This document shows positions 8,672-16,632 of a stretch of DNA of 46,725 nucleotides, one piece after another. A model generated the notes under the pieces. That model made no database searches and was not told where the DNA came from. It saw only the letters and a program-made list of their open reading frames with translations. Source of the stretch: a bacterium (lineage in GTDB: Bacteria > Actinomycetota > Acidimicrobiia > Spongiisociales > Spongiisociaceae); assembly GCA_028821265.1 (NCBI GenBank), contig JAPPGU010000024.1:1-46725 (forward strand), in the 5' to 3' direction. Each line of letters opens with the position of its first letter. Positions within the stretch are counted from its first letter, which is position 1. Position numbers and translations under genes: made by a program.

Positions 8672-8911
8672 TCAGCGGTAGACATCTTTTCTCGGGCCAA
8701 CGGTGAGCACGACGATGTAGCCGTCCGCTTCCTGGTAGATGATCCGATGAGAACGTCCCAAGCGTGCGCTGCGTTTCCCTTTGAGAGGTCCTACCAGCTT
8801 CTTGCCGAGGTGCGGCTCGTCGAGGCGTCTGATGAGTTCGTGTGCCTTGGCTGAGAGTTGTGGAGGTAGCTTGCCGAGCTGCTTCTTGGCGCCCGGCGTG
8901 AGTTTTGGCAT
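8672..8911 (-). CDS. RelE/ParE-superfamily toxin
   Basis: 79-residue toxin of the RelE/ParE fold. The N-terminal helical hairpin 'KKQLGKLPPQLSAKAHELI' is followed by the beta-rich core 'SARLGRSHRIIYQEADGYIV' and 'VLTVGPRKDVYR', the typical RelE ending with basic and tyrosine residues. RelE relatives cut mRNA on the ribosome, ParE relatives poison gyrase; the 'HRIIYQ' and 'R..VYR' pattern favours RelE. It lies 9 bases after its antitoxin gene on the minus strand and runs tail-to-tail with hyuB. Confidence 0.8.
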   Translation of the reverse strand: MPKLTPGAKKQLGKLPPQLSAKAHELIRRLDEPHLGKKLVGPLKGKRSARLGRSHRIIYQEADGYIVVLTVGPRKDVYR

Positions 8912-8920
8912 CTGCGATGC

Positions 8921-9157
8921 TTAATCAAGGTCCACGAGGTTGCCGGCAGCCATGTCGGCCTCGGCGCGAGCAAGGCCGGCCATGGTCTCAGGATCGGAGA
9001 GGATGTTGAGCGTCTCGAGCAGGGACTCGTATTCGTCGTAGCCGACGATGACGGCAGACGGGCGGCCGTGCCTTGTGATCACAACGTCGGATCCGGTAGC
9101 TACGACGTCGTCCACGATCTCGCTCAGACGATTGCGGACCTCTGTCAAGGGGGTCAT
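8921..9157 (-). CDS. Phd/YefM-family antitoxin
   Basis: 78-residue antitoxin. The N-terminal DNA-binding part 'TEVRNRLSEIVDDVV' with 'VVITRHGRPSAVIV' and 'YDEYESLLETL' is the classic Phd/YefM fold; the acidic C-terminal tail ('ARAEADMAAGNLVDLD') would wrap around the RelE-like toxin. It is first in the pair, as usual, and is expected to autorepress the operon. GGAGG stands just before its ATG. Confidence 0.85.
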   Translation of the reverse strand: MTPLTEVRNRLSEIVDDVVATGSDVVITRHGRPSAVIVGYDEYESLLETLNILSDPETMAGLARAEADMAAGNLVDLD

Positions 9158-9196
9158 CTAGAACCTCCGGATGTTGTGGTGTCGAGTAGGAACCGA

Positions 9197-9206
9197 ACTG
9201 TACAGT
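9197..9206. promoter_or_regulatory. Palindrome, possible Phd-type operator
   Basis: ACTGTACAGT is a perfect 10-base palindrome 40 bases upstream of the phd-like start. Phd/YefM dimers bind short palindromes in this position in studied systems. The function here is inferred from position only. Confidence 0.4.
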
Positions 9207-9267
9207 AGTCACGCCAGAATAACAGCTTCGTGCGACGGCCCGTGCCGGCACCAGCTTGAGCGGATTG

Positions 9268-9322
9268 TGTGCGAATCCGGGAACCGGAGGTGTGCGAAAC
9301 CGGGAACCGGCCGCCGGGTACC
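9268..9322. repeat. 23-bp repeat array, copy 1 (two units)
   Basis: Two 20-base units, TGTGCGAATCCGGGAACCGG at 9268 and TGTGCGAAACCGGGAACCGG at 9291, spaced exactly 23 bases apart and followed by CGGGTACC at 9315. The same unit, period and trailing CGGGTACC recur at 11407-11486. The rest of the 9158-9361 gap holds the toxin-antitoxin upstream region and no gene I can support. Confidence 0.75.
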
Positions 9323-9361
9323 TGCGTACCCGGTGCAAGGCGGCCGACCACCCACAGATCC

Positions 9362-10165
9362 CTAGGGCGCTGTTTCTCCGAACCTCTCGAACCGCTCTGT
9401 GGCATCGGCGTGGGCGGCAAGCGCGGCCTCATCGAAATCCGCCCGCGGTCGAGGCTCGAGGTCGAAGTGCCCGTACTCGTCGACTCCCCGCACCAACATG
9501 GCCGACTCTCGGACCCCTGCGGTCTGGCGCACATGGGTGGGCAGGTAGCGGAAGGCGATCCCGATGCGCCGGTCGGATGATGCGTTCGGCCGGGACCCGT
9601 GGACAGCCAGGACATGGTGGAGCGAGATCTCGCCGGCCGACAGCCTGAGATCGACGCCCTCGCTCTCGTCGACTTCCACCATCACCTCCTGTCCTCGGGA
9701 CAGCAGGTTGTCCTCCCCGAAGGTGTCGTGATGCGTGACCTGGCCCCACAGGTGGCTGCCCGCCACGACACGGACACACCCGTTCTCCTCGGTGCTGTCC
9801 GTGAGCCCCAGCCACGCGGTTATCACGTCCGGAGGTTCCAATCCCCAGTAGGTCGAGTCCTGGTGCCATGACACGAAACCCGGGTCGCGTGCTTCCTTGA
9901 TGAAGAAGTCGGTCGACCAGCACAGGATGTCGGGTCCGATGACCGCCTCGACAGCGTCCAGGATCCGCGGATGCCGGATCAGCCTGTCGAGCCAGGTCCA
10001 CACCAGATAGGTCTTGAAGCGGTACTTCTCGGGCAACCCCTGGTGCTCGGCCTCGAAGGCCTCCAGGCGCCGCCGGCACTCCAGGGCTTCATCACCCGAA
10101 AGGACGGGGATCGGGAAGTAGTAACCCTCCCTGCGGTAAGACTCGCTGATGCTGCTGCCGGACAT
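9362..10165 (-). CDS. Phytanoyl-CoA dioxygenase (PhyH) family protein
   Basis: Non-heme Fe(II)/2-oxoglutarate-dependent dioxygenase, 267 residues. The metal triad is visible: His101 and Asp103 in 'SWHQDSTYW' and the distal His189 in 'LAVHGSRPN', with Arg199 or Arg200 ('SDRRIGIAF') as the likely 2-oxoglutarate ligand. Substrate is unknown; bacterial PhyH proteins hydroxylate small metabolites as well as acyl chains. It follows the DctP-type binding protein by about 18 bases on the same strand, so the two are probably co-transcribed and the transported molecule may be its substrate. Confidence 0.88.
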   Translation of the reverse strand: MSGSSISESYRREGYYFPIPVLSGDEALECRRRLEAFEAEHQGLPEKYRFKTYLVWTWLDRLIRHPRILDAVEAVIGPDILCWSTDFFIKEARDPGFVSWHQDSTYWGLEPPDVITAWLGLTDSTEENGCVRVVAGSHLWGQVTHHDTFGEDNLLSRGQEVMVEVDESEGVDLRLSAGEISLHHVLAVHGSRPNASSDRRIGIAFRYLPTHVRQTAGVRESAMLVRGVDEYGHFDLEPRPRADFDEAALAAHADATERFERFGETAP

Positions 10166-10183
10166 GACCGATGTGCTCCGCCG

Positions 10184-11200
10184 CTAGCCGGCGGCCAGCT
10201 CCAGCATCCGTTCGTACATGGCCCGGGCGTCGAAGCCGGGGTTGCTGTCGACCCAGTCGTCGACCACGCTGCGGGTGGCTTGCTTCCACTCCTCCAGTTG
10301 GTCATCGTCCAGCACGATCTTGACGATCCCGGCAGCCGCGTTTTCCTGGGCTGCGGTGATGCTGGCCCGGTCATAGAAGCCGGCTGCGGCATCGGAAACG
10401 GTCCTGGCGGACACGCTGTCTATGGCTGCCTGCTGGTCGGATGACAGGCTGTTCCATGTGTCGGGGTTCATCACCAGGAACGATGCGAGGACGTAGCATC
10501 TGCACTCGGTGCCGCTCGTGATCACTTCGACCAGGTTGTGGGTGGCCAGAGCCGTGTCAACCGTCAGCAAACCGTCGATCTCCCCGGCGTCGATAGCCGC
10601 CCGCACGTCAGGCGCGGCCATGTTCACGGGGATGCCACCCAAGGCTGTGATCACCGCGGCCTGTACGGGGGTCGGCGATCGCAGGGTGAGGCCCGCTAGG
10701 TCGGTCACGGACGATGCGGTACCGTCCACCAGCCATAGGTCGCCCGGGCCGCCTGTCCACAGACCCAGCACCTTCACGTCGGAGTACTCGTCGCGCACGG
10801 CCTCGAACTCTTCATACAAAGCCCACAGTGTCGCGGTGGCTTGCGCACCGCTGCCGAAAACGAAGGGCATCTCCACCACGTCGGTAGCCGGGAACCGCCC
10901 CGGTGAATACCCCTGCAGAGCCCATCCGATGTCCTGGCCGCCCGCGGCCACGTTCGCGTAGGTCTCCGCCGCCGTGCTGAGAGCCTGTTCCGGATGGAAC
11001 TCCACCCGCACGGTGTTGCCGGTGGCTTCCCATACGTCCTCCGCCCACTGGTCGAGGACCCCGACACGTACCGGGTGATCGGCCGCGAACGGATATCCCA
11101 GACTGAGCGTCACCGGCTCGGAATCCTCCCCACCCGCACAAGCCGCCGCCACGACAGCGGACACCAACAGCACCACAAAAACCCGCCACAGACCAACCAT
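10184..11200 (-). CDS. TRAP transporter substrate-binding lipoprotein, DctP family
   Basis: Periplasmic/extracytoplasmic solute receptor, 338 residues. It has a lipoprotein signal peptide (hydrophobic stretch then 'VVAAAC'), and then the DctP fold; 'GLTLRSPTPVQAAVITALGG' with the conserved Arg that salt-bridges carboxylate ligands, and 'AIDAGEIDGLLT' are recognisable. ATG 11200 is preferred over TTG 11203 because GGTGAGG lies just upstream. No membrane subunits (DctQ, DctM) are present nearby, so it is an orphan receptor here. It precedes the PhyH gene. Confidence 0.83.
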   Translation of the reverse strand: MVGLWRVFVVLLVSAVVAAACAGGEDSEPVTLSLGYPFAADHPVRVGVLDQWAEDVWEATGNTVRVEFHPEQALSTAAETYANVAAGGQDIGWALQGYSPGRFPATDVVEMPFVFGSGAQATATLWALYEEFEAVRDEYSDVKVLGLWTGGPGDLWLVDGTASSVTDLAGLTLRSPTPVQAAVITALGGIPVNMAAPDVRAAIDAGEIDGLLTVDTALATHNLVEVITSGTECRCYVLASFLVMNPDTWNSLSSDQQAAIDSVSARTVSDAAAGFYDRASITAAQENAAAGIVKIVLDDDQLEEWKQATRSVVDDWVDSNPGFDARAMYERMLELAAG

Positions 11201-11346
11201 CAAACCTCACCCCTGAACAATTGCGACACGCCCCCGGACCCTACCCCCGCGACAGCGGACACCACCACCTGACTCGCCACCGAGTGGACCGCGGCGACGT
11301 CTTCGGAGGTGTCCAGTAGGACATTGGTGCCGGCTGCGGTGATCAC
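11200..11346 (-). pseudogene. Decayed VapC (PIN) N-terminal remnant
   Basis: A 48-codon stretch starting GTG at 11346 reads 'VITAAGTNVLLDTSEDVAAV', close to the start of PIN-domain toxins (normally ...DTNVLLD...), with the first catalytic Asp replaced by Gly. The rest no longer resembles PIN. Its GTG overlaps an antitoxin-like stop as GTGA, exactly as at the second VapBC locus at 23059-23062. I therefore read it as a degraded toxin gene. It may simply act as the leader of dctP now. Confidence 0.4.
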
Positions 11347-11384
11347 CGTCCTCGAATCTCTTCGATGGAGGAAGAGTCGGAGTC
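11343..11384 (-). pseudogene. VapB C-terminal remnant
   Basis: About a dozen codons ending 'SIEEIRGR' then stop, matching 'YMDEIRGR' at the end of the intact VapB-like antitoxin at 23059-23274. The DNA of the two ends agrees at about 23 of 25 positions. Upstream homology stops close to the 23-bp repeat array, which may mark where the gene was cut. Confidence 0.4.
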
Positions 11385-11406
11385 GCGGGCGGAAGGAACT
11401 GGCGTA

Positions 11407-11486
11407 TGTGCAAAAACGGGAATCGATTACGTGCGTAACCGGGAATCGGTCGCGTGCGTGACCGGGAATTGGGTGTGTCGGGTACC
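11407..11486. repeat. 23-bp repeat array, copy 2 (three units)
   Basis: Three units of the repeat, with their CGGGAA cores at 11417, 11440 and 11463, exactly 23 bases apart, followed by CGGGTACC at 11479. Orientation is the same as the array at 9268-9322. The two arrays bracket the DctP-PhyH pair and the VapBC remnant. Apart from this array and the remnant, the 11204-11611 gap holds nothing I can support. Confidence 0.75.
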
Positions 11487-11611
11487 CCCTCTACCGGCTC
11501 TCGGACCTGCGCGACCGCGAACGCCACCGAGAGTGGGCATCCCGTGTCTGGCCAGCCTGGGCTCCAGGAACCCGGCCCTGGCTGCTGGCCTGATTGCCGT
11601 TCCGGCCGGGA

Positions 11612-12289
11612 TCAGGCGCGTGGTTCGGCTCCGGCCCGTACTGCTTCGTAGACGGCTTCGGCGATACTGGTGCCCCACGGTGACCGCGGTCCGGCGAACC
11701 GCTCCGCAGCGGCCTCGGCCGGCCACACGATCGTGACCGCGTCGGTGGCGGTCCCGGTTCCCGGCACCCCGCGGGTTGCCAATGCCTGGGCCTTCGCCTC
11801 CGTGGCCGTGATCACCGCGTTCACAGCTGCCCCCGGATCCAGTCCGACCGGCAGCTGCACCACGAGGTTGATCGTGCCTCCAACGGCTGGCGTCTCCGTC
11901 GAGAATGACTTCGCGGCCCAGGTGGGATGGCTGATCCCCACGGTGGCATCCACCACCACCCCTCCGGAGATGCAGCGTTGCCGGCGGCTCAGGTCCACCG
12001 CCGTGAACATCGCCACCCCGGTTCCCCGCAGATCCACCTCGGCCGCCACCTCACTGGCGTGGTCGGAGAGGTCGGTGCGGTCGTAGTCCGATCTGACGCC
12101 GATGTTGAGTACCCACTCCGCCATGCCCGGCCCACCGCCCACGGGTGCCGACGACAGCACCGACACCGGAGTTCCCCACCGCCACACCAGCACCCCCCGG
12201 TGCTCGCTGGTGGCAGGGACTAGGAAGGGTTCTGCCAGGTGTTCCATACGTCCGACAGTTGTTGGCAACTCCTGGGGCCGTGAACACAC
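11612..12289 (-). CDS. cbiZ: Adenosylcobinamide amidohydrolase, CbiZ family
   Basis: CbiZ removes the aminopropanol side chain from adenosylcobinamide so that scavenged corrinoids can be rebuilt into the cell's own cobamide. About 225 residues, the family's size. Recognisable parts are 'GGVVVDATVGISHPTWAA', 'GTINLVVQLPVGL', 'AVNAVITATEAKAQAL' and the family signature 'GTGTATDAVTI'. The GTG at 12289 overlaps the stop of the SIS gene by one base; ATG 12247 is an alternative start. No other cobalamin genes are in the window. Its place at the end of a transporter-nucleoside hydrolase operon is unusual and suggests salvage of corrinoid or its ribosyl parts, but this is inference. Confidence 0.8.
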   Translation of the reverse strand: MCSRPQELPTTVGRMEHLAEPFLVPATSEHRGVLVWRWGTPVSVLSSAPVGGGPGMAEWVLNIGVRSDYDRTDLSDHASEVAAEVDLRGTGVAMFTAVDLSRRQRCISGGVVVDATVGISHPTWAAKSFSTETPAVGGTINLVVQLPVGLDPGAAVNAVITATEAKAQALATRGVPGTGTATDAVTIVWPAEAAAERFAGPRSPWGTSIAEAVYEAVRAGAEPRA

Positions 12290-13440
12290 TACAGGTCGGC
12301 GTCCTGGGTGGTCTTGCCTTGGCCGATCAGGCGCATGTTGACCGCGAAGTACCTGACGCGGTCCGGGTCCTGTCCCCTGGCGAGCGCCAGGTGGAGGGCG
12401 TAGAGCTGTAGGGGCATGAGATGGGTCAAAGCCGCTACCTCCTCGACGGGTTCGGCCAGCGGTGCGACCGGGAGTAGACGATGGCCGCCGAGGTCGGAGG
12501 GCTCGAGTTCCGACACGATGACCGGGTCGCCCTCCAGGTCGGAGACACCGTCGGCGATCTGCACCGCCTTCCGGCGCGACGCCCCTCGCGAGGTCACCAC
12601 CAGGACCGGGTCCCCCACCTCCAGGATGAACATCTGCTCGTGCGCGTACTCATCGAGTTGCTCGCAGATCGCCGGTACGTAGCCGGTCTCGTAGAGTTTC
12701 GCCGCCCCGGTGAGAGCGGTTGCGTGATGGGGACCGGCGCCCAGCAGCACCCAGCGATCCTTGGACCTGTGGCGCGCCGCCACCTTCTGAGCCTCCTGTC
12801 CCGCCATCTCTAGCGTGTCTCGCATCGCGGCAGGCGCGCTCGCGATCGCCCGGTCGATCGAGGTGGTGTCCCTGGACCGGACGGCGGCGACGCGGGCGGC
12901 AAGCGCCAGGGTCGATGCGATCATGGCGGTGTGGCTCGTGGTGTGTGACGCCGCCACCGGTGCCTCGGGCAGCGTGGTCACCAGCACGTGATCCGCCAGT
13001 CGCGCCAGCCGGGACCCTTCGTGGCCGGTGACCGCGAGGACCGGGACACCGCGGGCGGCGGCCGCCTCGGCACAGTCCACGGTCGACTGCGACTCCCCGG
13101 AGTTGGAGTACGCCAGCAGGATCCCCCCGCTGATCTCGTCCAGCAGGTGGGCCTGCGCGTCGAACGACTGGTGCACGGCGGCCGGAATCCCCGCCCACCG
13201 GGACATGGCGTAGCGACCCACCATCCCGGTGAACCGCGAGTCGCCGCATCCCGCGAAGTGGAGCTGCTTCGGGCCCCGCTCGGCGATCCACGTTGCCGCC
13301 CCTCCCAGGCGCCCGCCCTCGTCGCCGAGATTCAGGGCCGCCACCTCGGGTTGGCGGTGGATCTCGCGCCACATGTGCAGCTCGGTGTGCTCGGTCGTCG
13401 CCGTCCGGTCTGGGGTAGTCACGTGCGTCCTCTCAATCAT
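12289..13440 (-). CDS. Double SIS-domain sugar-phosphate isomerase/aldolase-like protein
   Basis: 383 residues with two sugar-isomerase (SIS) domains, as in the isomerase half of GlmS and in AgaS/FrlB. First domain: 'HFAGCGDSRFTG' and the phosphate-binding 'AYSNSGESQST'; second domain: 'VLLGAGPHHATALTGAAKLYE' and 'VVTSRGASRRK'. A helical 'CEQLDEYAHEQMF' segment matches the region holding the catalytic Glu in GlmS-type isomerases. No glutaminase domain. The ATG at 13440 overlaps the RidA stop; a GTG at 13422 has a better ribosome site (GAGAGG). Likely acts on an amino or keto sugar phosphate; the exact substrate is unknown. Confidence 0.82.
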   Translation of the reverse strand: MIERTHVTTPDRTATTEHTELHMWREIHRQPEVAALNLGDEGGRLGGAATWIAERGPKQLHFAGCGDSRFTGMVGRYAMSRWAGIPAAVHQSFDAQAHLLDEISGGILLAYSNSGESQSTVDCAEAAAARGVPVLAVTGHEGSRLARLADHVLVTTLPEAPVAASHTTSHTAMIASTLALAARVAAVRSRDTTSIDRAIASAPAAMRDTLEMAGQEAQKVAARHRSKDRWVLLGAGPHHATALTGAAKLYETGYVPAICEQLDEYAHEQMFILEVGDPVLVVTSRGASRRKAVQIADGVSDLEGDPVIVSELEPSDLGGHRLLPVAPLAEPVEEVAALTHLMPLQLYALHLALARGQDPDRVRYFAVNMRLIGQGKTTQDADL

Positions 13441-13840
13441 CCTGGGCGGGTAGGGACTCGGGCACGAACGCCACGGCCTCGATGATCACGTCGACCCCTT
13501 CGGGCAGATCCGCCACCGTGATGAACGTCCGCGCCGGGTAGGGCTCGTCGAACGCCTCCGCGTAGGCCCGGCTGACAGCCTGGAAGTCGCTGTAGCGCCG
13601 GGCGAACACGCAGCAACGTATCACGCAGTCCATGTCCGAACCCCCGGCCATCAAGATGCGCTCGATGTTCCGCATGCACATCCTCACCTGGGCCTCCACC
13701 GAGCCGTCCACGATCCTCCCGGCTTCTGGGTCGAACGGAAGCTGGCCGGAGGTGTACAGGATGCCGCCGCCGGCGGCGCCCTGCGAGTACGGGCCCTCGA
13801 ACCCCGGATAGAGCGGAAGGTCAACGGCTGTCCGGCTCAT
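13433..13840 (-). CDS. RidA/YjgF/Rid-family protein
   Basis: 135-residue Rid-family protein. RidA hydrolyses reactive enamine/imine intermediates released by PLP enzymes; other subfamilies work in pathway-specific deamination. Seen: 'GPYSQGAAGGGILYTSGQLP' near the start, 'NIERILMAGGSDMDCVI', and the C-terminal 'PARTFITVADLPEG' with the conserved Arg that binds the substrate carboxylate in RidA, then 'VIIEAVAF'. It lies three bases after the permease start region and overlaps the SIS gene, so it belongs to the operon and probably protects or catalyses a step there. Confidence 0.88.
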   Translation of the reverse strand: MSRTAVDLPLYPGFEGPYSQGAAGGGILYTSGQLPFDPEAGRIVDGSVEAQVRMCMRNIERILMAGGSDMDCVIRCCVFARRYSDFQAVSRAYAEAFDEPYPARTFITVADLPEGVDVIIEAVAFVPESLPAQDD

Positions 13841-13843
13841 GGG

Positions 13844-14743
13844 TCATCCTTTCATGGCGCTTTCGGCGAATCCCTGGACGATGTATCGCTGGAGGAGGAG
13901 GAACAGGATCAGTACCGGGACCGTGGCGATGGTCGCGCCCCCGAGGATCGCCCCCCAGTTGGGCAGCTCGCCGGGGACCACCGTCTGGGCTAGGGCCACC
14001 TGGATCAGCTGCAGCTCGGGGCGCTGGATGATCACGAGCGGCCAGAGGAAGCCGTTCCAGGACCAGAGGAAGGTGATCACGGCCAGGGTCGCCAGGGCCG
14101 GCTTGATGTTCGGGAGGAGGACATCGAAGTAGACCCGGAAGTGGGACGCCCCGTCGACCAGGGCGGCATCGTCGAGCTCGCGGGGGACGTCGTCGAAGGC
14201 CTGCCGCAGCAGGAACAGGCCGAAGGCGCTGGCGATCTCCGGCAGGAAAACGGCCGGCAGCATGTCCCCGAGCCCGAGGCGGCTCGCCATCAGGTACATG
14301 GGGATGAGGATCGACTCGAAGGGCACCAGGAGCGTTCCCAGGATGATGATGAACAGCACCCTCCGCCCCGGGAACCGCAGGCGGGAGAACGCGTAGGCGC
14401 CCGTCGAGCAGAGGACCAGCGTCAGGATCACCTGGGATACGGCCACGATGGTGGAGTTGATCAGTGCCCGACCCATGCCGAGGCGGCCGAACACCTCCCG
14501 GTAGTTGTCGAGGGTGGCGTCGAACGGGAGGAACGTGGCGGCGGTGACCGGCGCGGCGTCACGGAAGATGGCGAACTGCGGCTTGAACGACGCCGCCACC
14601 ACCCACCACACCGGGGCGATGAACACCAGCGCCACGGCGATGCCGAGCGCCACCCGGAGGTATCCGGGCACCGGAGCGCTCAGCCGCATCGGCGCCTGCT
14701 CCGCCTCCCGCCGCCGGCGCCTGATCAGCTTCAGCCCGGCCAT
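13844..14743 (-). CDS. Carbohydrate-type ABC permease, MalG/UgpE-like
   Basis: 299-residue inner-membrane permease, CUT1 class. Six hydrophobic segments are expected; the first lies in 'VALGIAVALVFIAPVWWVVA'. The EAA loop is 'LDDAALVDGASHFRVYFDVL' followed by 'LPNIKPAL'. It follows the MalF-like gene by one base. No ATPase is encoded here, so the pair must use a shared ATPase (MsiK/UgpC type) encoded elsewhere, which is common in actinobacteria. Confidence 0.93.
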   Translation of the reverse strand: MAGLKLIRRRRREAEQAPMRLSAPVPGYLRVALGIAVALVFIAPVWWVVAASFKPQFAIFRDAAPVTAATFLPFDATLDNYREVFGRLGMGRALINSTIVAVSQVILTLVLCSTGAYAFSRLRFPGRRVLFIIILGTLLVPFESILIPMYLMASRLGLGDMLPAVFLPEIASAFGLFLLRQAFDDVPRELDDAALVDGASHFRVYFDVLLPNIKPALATLAVITFLWSWNGFLWPLVIIQRPELQLIQVALAQTVVPGELPNWGAILGGATIATVPVLILFLLLQRYIVQGFAESAMKG

Positions 14744-14744
14744 C

Positions 14745-15635
14745 TCAGGCGTCCGTCCTCGACAGCAGCCGCCGCTGGAGGAGCGCCACCACCAGCACCG
14801 TGGCGAGGAAGACCACGGCTATCGCCGATGCGTAGCCCGGGTCCAGGAAGCTGAAAGCCTGCTGGTAGAGGTAGTACACCACGAACAACGTGCTGTCGCT
14901 CGGCCCGCCACGCGTCATCACGTAGGCCGGGGCGAACTGCTGGAAGCTGAAGATCGTGATGATGACCACCACGAACACGGTGGTTCGCGACAGGAGCGGG
15001 AGGGTCACGAACCGGAACCGCTGCCACGGTCCGGCGCCGTCCACCGCGGCGGCCTCGGCATAGACCGTTGGGATGGCTTGGAGGCCGGCCACGAACAGGA
15101 TCATCGTGAACCCGATCTGGTACCAGATGATCATCAGCATCAGCGACGGGAGCGCCTGCGACGTGCTGGTGATGAAGTCGAGACCCTCGAAACCGAGGCG
15201 TTCCAGCACCCCGTTGAAAATGCCGTTGGCCGGGTCCAGCAGCAGCCGCCAGATCGCCGTCACCACCACGATCGACATCGTGACGGGGGAGAACACGATG
15301 GTGCGGATGCGGCGGATCCCGCGCTGCGAGCCGCGCAAAGCCATCGCCAGCGCCAATGCCAGTGGGATCTGGAGGACGAGCATGCCGATAACGAAGGTGG
15401 CGCTGACCCGCATCGACTTCAGGAACCGGTAGTCGGACGCCAGCCTGACGAAGTTGTCCGCGCCGATGAAGGTGCGGTCGTCGGGACGGAGCAGGTTGAA
15501 CTGCTGGAGGCTCGTAAGTACGACCTCGGCGATCGGTATGAGGCGGAAGACCACCAGCAACACCAGGAAAGGCCCCAGGAAGCCGGCCACGGTGATGAAG
15601 CGGGAGTACCGGGCCTTCGTTCTTACCTTGGACAT
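14745..15635 (-). CDS. Carbohydrate-type ABC permease, MalF/UgpA-like
   Basis: 296-residue permease that pairs with the MalG-like protein. An N-terminal membrane segment ('GFLGPFLVLLVVFRLIPIAE') opens the protein; the EAA loop appears as 'YAEAAAVDGAGPWQRF' followed by 'VTLPLL'. Cytoplasmic membrane. It is 46 bases downstream of the nucleoside hydrolase stop, on the same strand, so operon membership is likely. Confidence 0.93.
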   Translation of the reverse strand: MSKVRTKARYSRFITVAGFLGPFLVLLVVFRLIPIAEVVLTSLQQFNLLRPDDRTFIGADNFVRLASDYRFLKSMRVSATFVIGMLVLQIPLALALAMALRGSQRGIRRIRTIVFSPVTMSIVVVTAIWRLLLDPANGIFNGVLERLGFEGLDFITSTSQALPSLMLMIIWYQIGFTMILFVAGLQAIPTVYAEAAAVDGAGPWQRFRFVTLPLLSRTTVFVVVIITIFSFQQFAPAYVMTRGGPSDSTLFVVYYLYQQAFSFLDPGYASAIAVVFLATVLVVALLQRRLLSRTDA

Positions 15636-15681
15636 GTCGGCTCCAGTAGGCGTGGAGGCGTGGCTGTTTACTACGCCTGCC

Positions 15682-16632
15682 TCATCCGTCGCGGTCCCCG
15701 GACTCCTGGGAGTGGAATATCTCGGTGAGGAAGTCGAGGAAACGTTCGCGATCCGCCCAGACCGCCACCCGGGCGTTCTTCGGTTGCGACGCGAGGAATA
15801 GGTGCGGTCGCTGATCGACGACCGTCCGGCCCCGGGTGAGGGTCCCGTCCAGCTCGATCTCGACGTTGGCCCGCTCGAACCTCACCAGATCCGGGTCGAC
15901 CAGCGCGCCCACGGCCAGGGCATCGTGGACGGGAGCGCCGCCCCCCTCGACGGGCATCCTGGACTCGTACATGTGGATCCGCTCCGGCAGGAACGCCGCG
16001 GCGGTCAGCGCCGCCGGAGTCCCCGCCACGGCCCAGCGGGCCACGTCGTCGGAGGTGACGGGCGCCATGTGGGTGGCGTCCAACGGGAACAATTCGATCG
16101 GCACGCCCGCCCGGAACACGACATCGGCGGCCTCGGGATCCCAGAAGATGTTGGCCTCGGCGCTGGCCGAGATGTTGGTGACGCCGATGCCGCCCCCCAT
16201 GATCGCCAGCCGGCCGATCTTCGAGACGATCCCGGGACGCATCCGGAACGCCAGGGCGAGGTTGGTCAGCGGGCCGACCGCGGCGATGGTGATGGGAGCC
16301 TCCGCGCTCGCCAGCGTCTCGACGAGGAAGTCGACAGCGTGCATCGGCTCGGCCGTCCTCGAAGGCTCCGGCAGGTCCAGATCCTGCGGCCATCCGGCGC
16401 TGCGGTCGATCTGGCCGACGAGAGGACCGTCGGCCCCCCGGTACACGGGAACCCCGGAGATACCGGCACTCTCGAGCACCTTGAGGGTGTTCAGCGTGGT
16501 GACCTCGATGGGACAGTTGCCGGCGACAGTGGTGACCGCGATCAGGTTCAGATCTCGATGGAGGGCGCCGACGAGCAGGGCGATAGCATCGTCAGAACCC
16601 GTGTCGCAGTCGATGATCAGATCTTCCGACAC
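15682..16632 (-). CDS. Inosine/uridine-preferring nucleoside hydrolase family
   Basis: Cleaves the N-glycosidic bond of ribonucleosides (or a similar N-riboside) to free base and sugar. 316 residues, the family's usual length. The calcium-binding signature 'DCDTGSDDAIAL' stands at the N-terminus; 'TTVAGN' and the later 'AVGPLTNLALA' are also typical, and 'PVHDALAVG' holds the C-terminal metal Asp. GTG 16632 is chosen over the far-upstream ATG 16764 because GGAGGG lies just before it and the family motif then starts at residue 7. First gene of the minus-strand operon, divergent from the binding protein. Confidence 0.9.
   Translation of the reverse strand: MSEDLIIDCDTGSDDAIALLVGALHRDLNLIAVTTVAGNCPIEVTTLNTLKVLESAGISGVPVYRGADGPLVGQIDRSAGWPQDLDLPEPSRTAEPMHAVDFLVETLASAEAPITIAAVGPLTNLALAFRMRPGIVSKIGRLAIMGGGIGVTNISASAEANIFWDPEAADVVFRAGVPIELFPLDATHMAPVTSDDVARWAVAGTPAALTAAAFLPERIHMYESRMPVEGGGAPVHDALAVGALVDPDLVRFERANVEIELDGTLTRGRTVVDQRPHLFLASQPKNARVAVWADRERFLDFLTEIFHSQESGDRDG

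Noticed and set aside
9268..11486. 23-bp repeats as a CRISPR array
   Set aside because: Units are directly joined with a 23-base period and no variable spacers; no cas genes are present.
11207..11527. 106-codon minus-strand ORF over the repeat array
   Set aside because: It runs through the 23-bp repeats and the VapBC remnant in a third frame and has Arg-rich low-complexity sequence.
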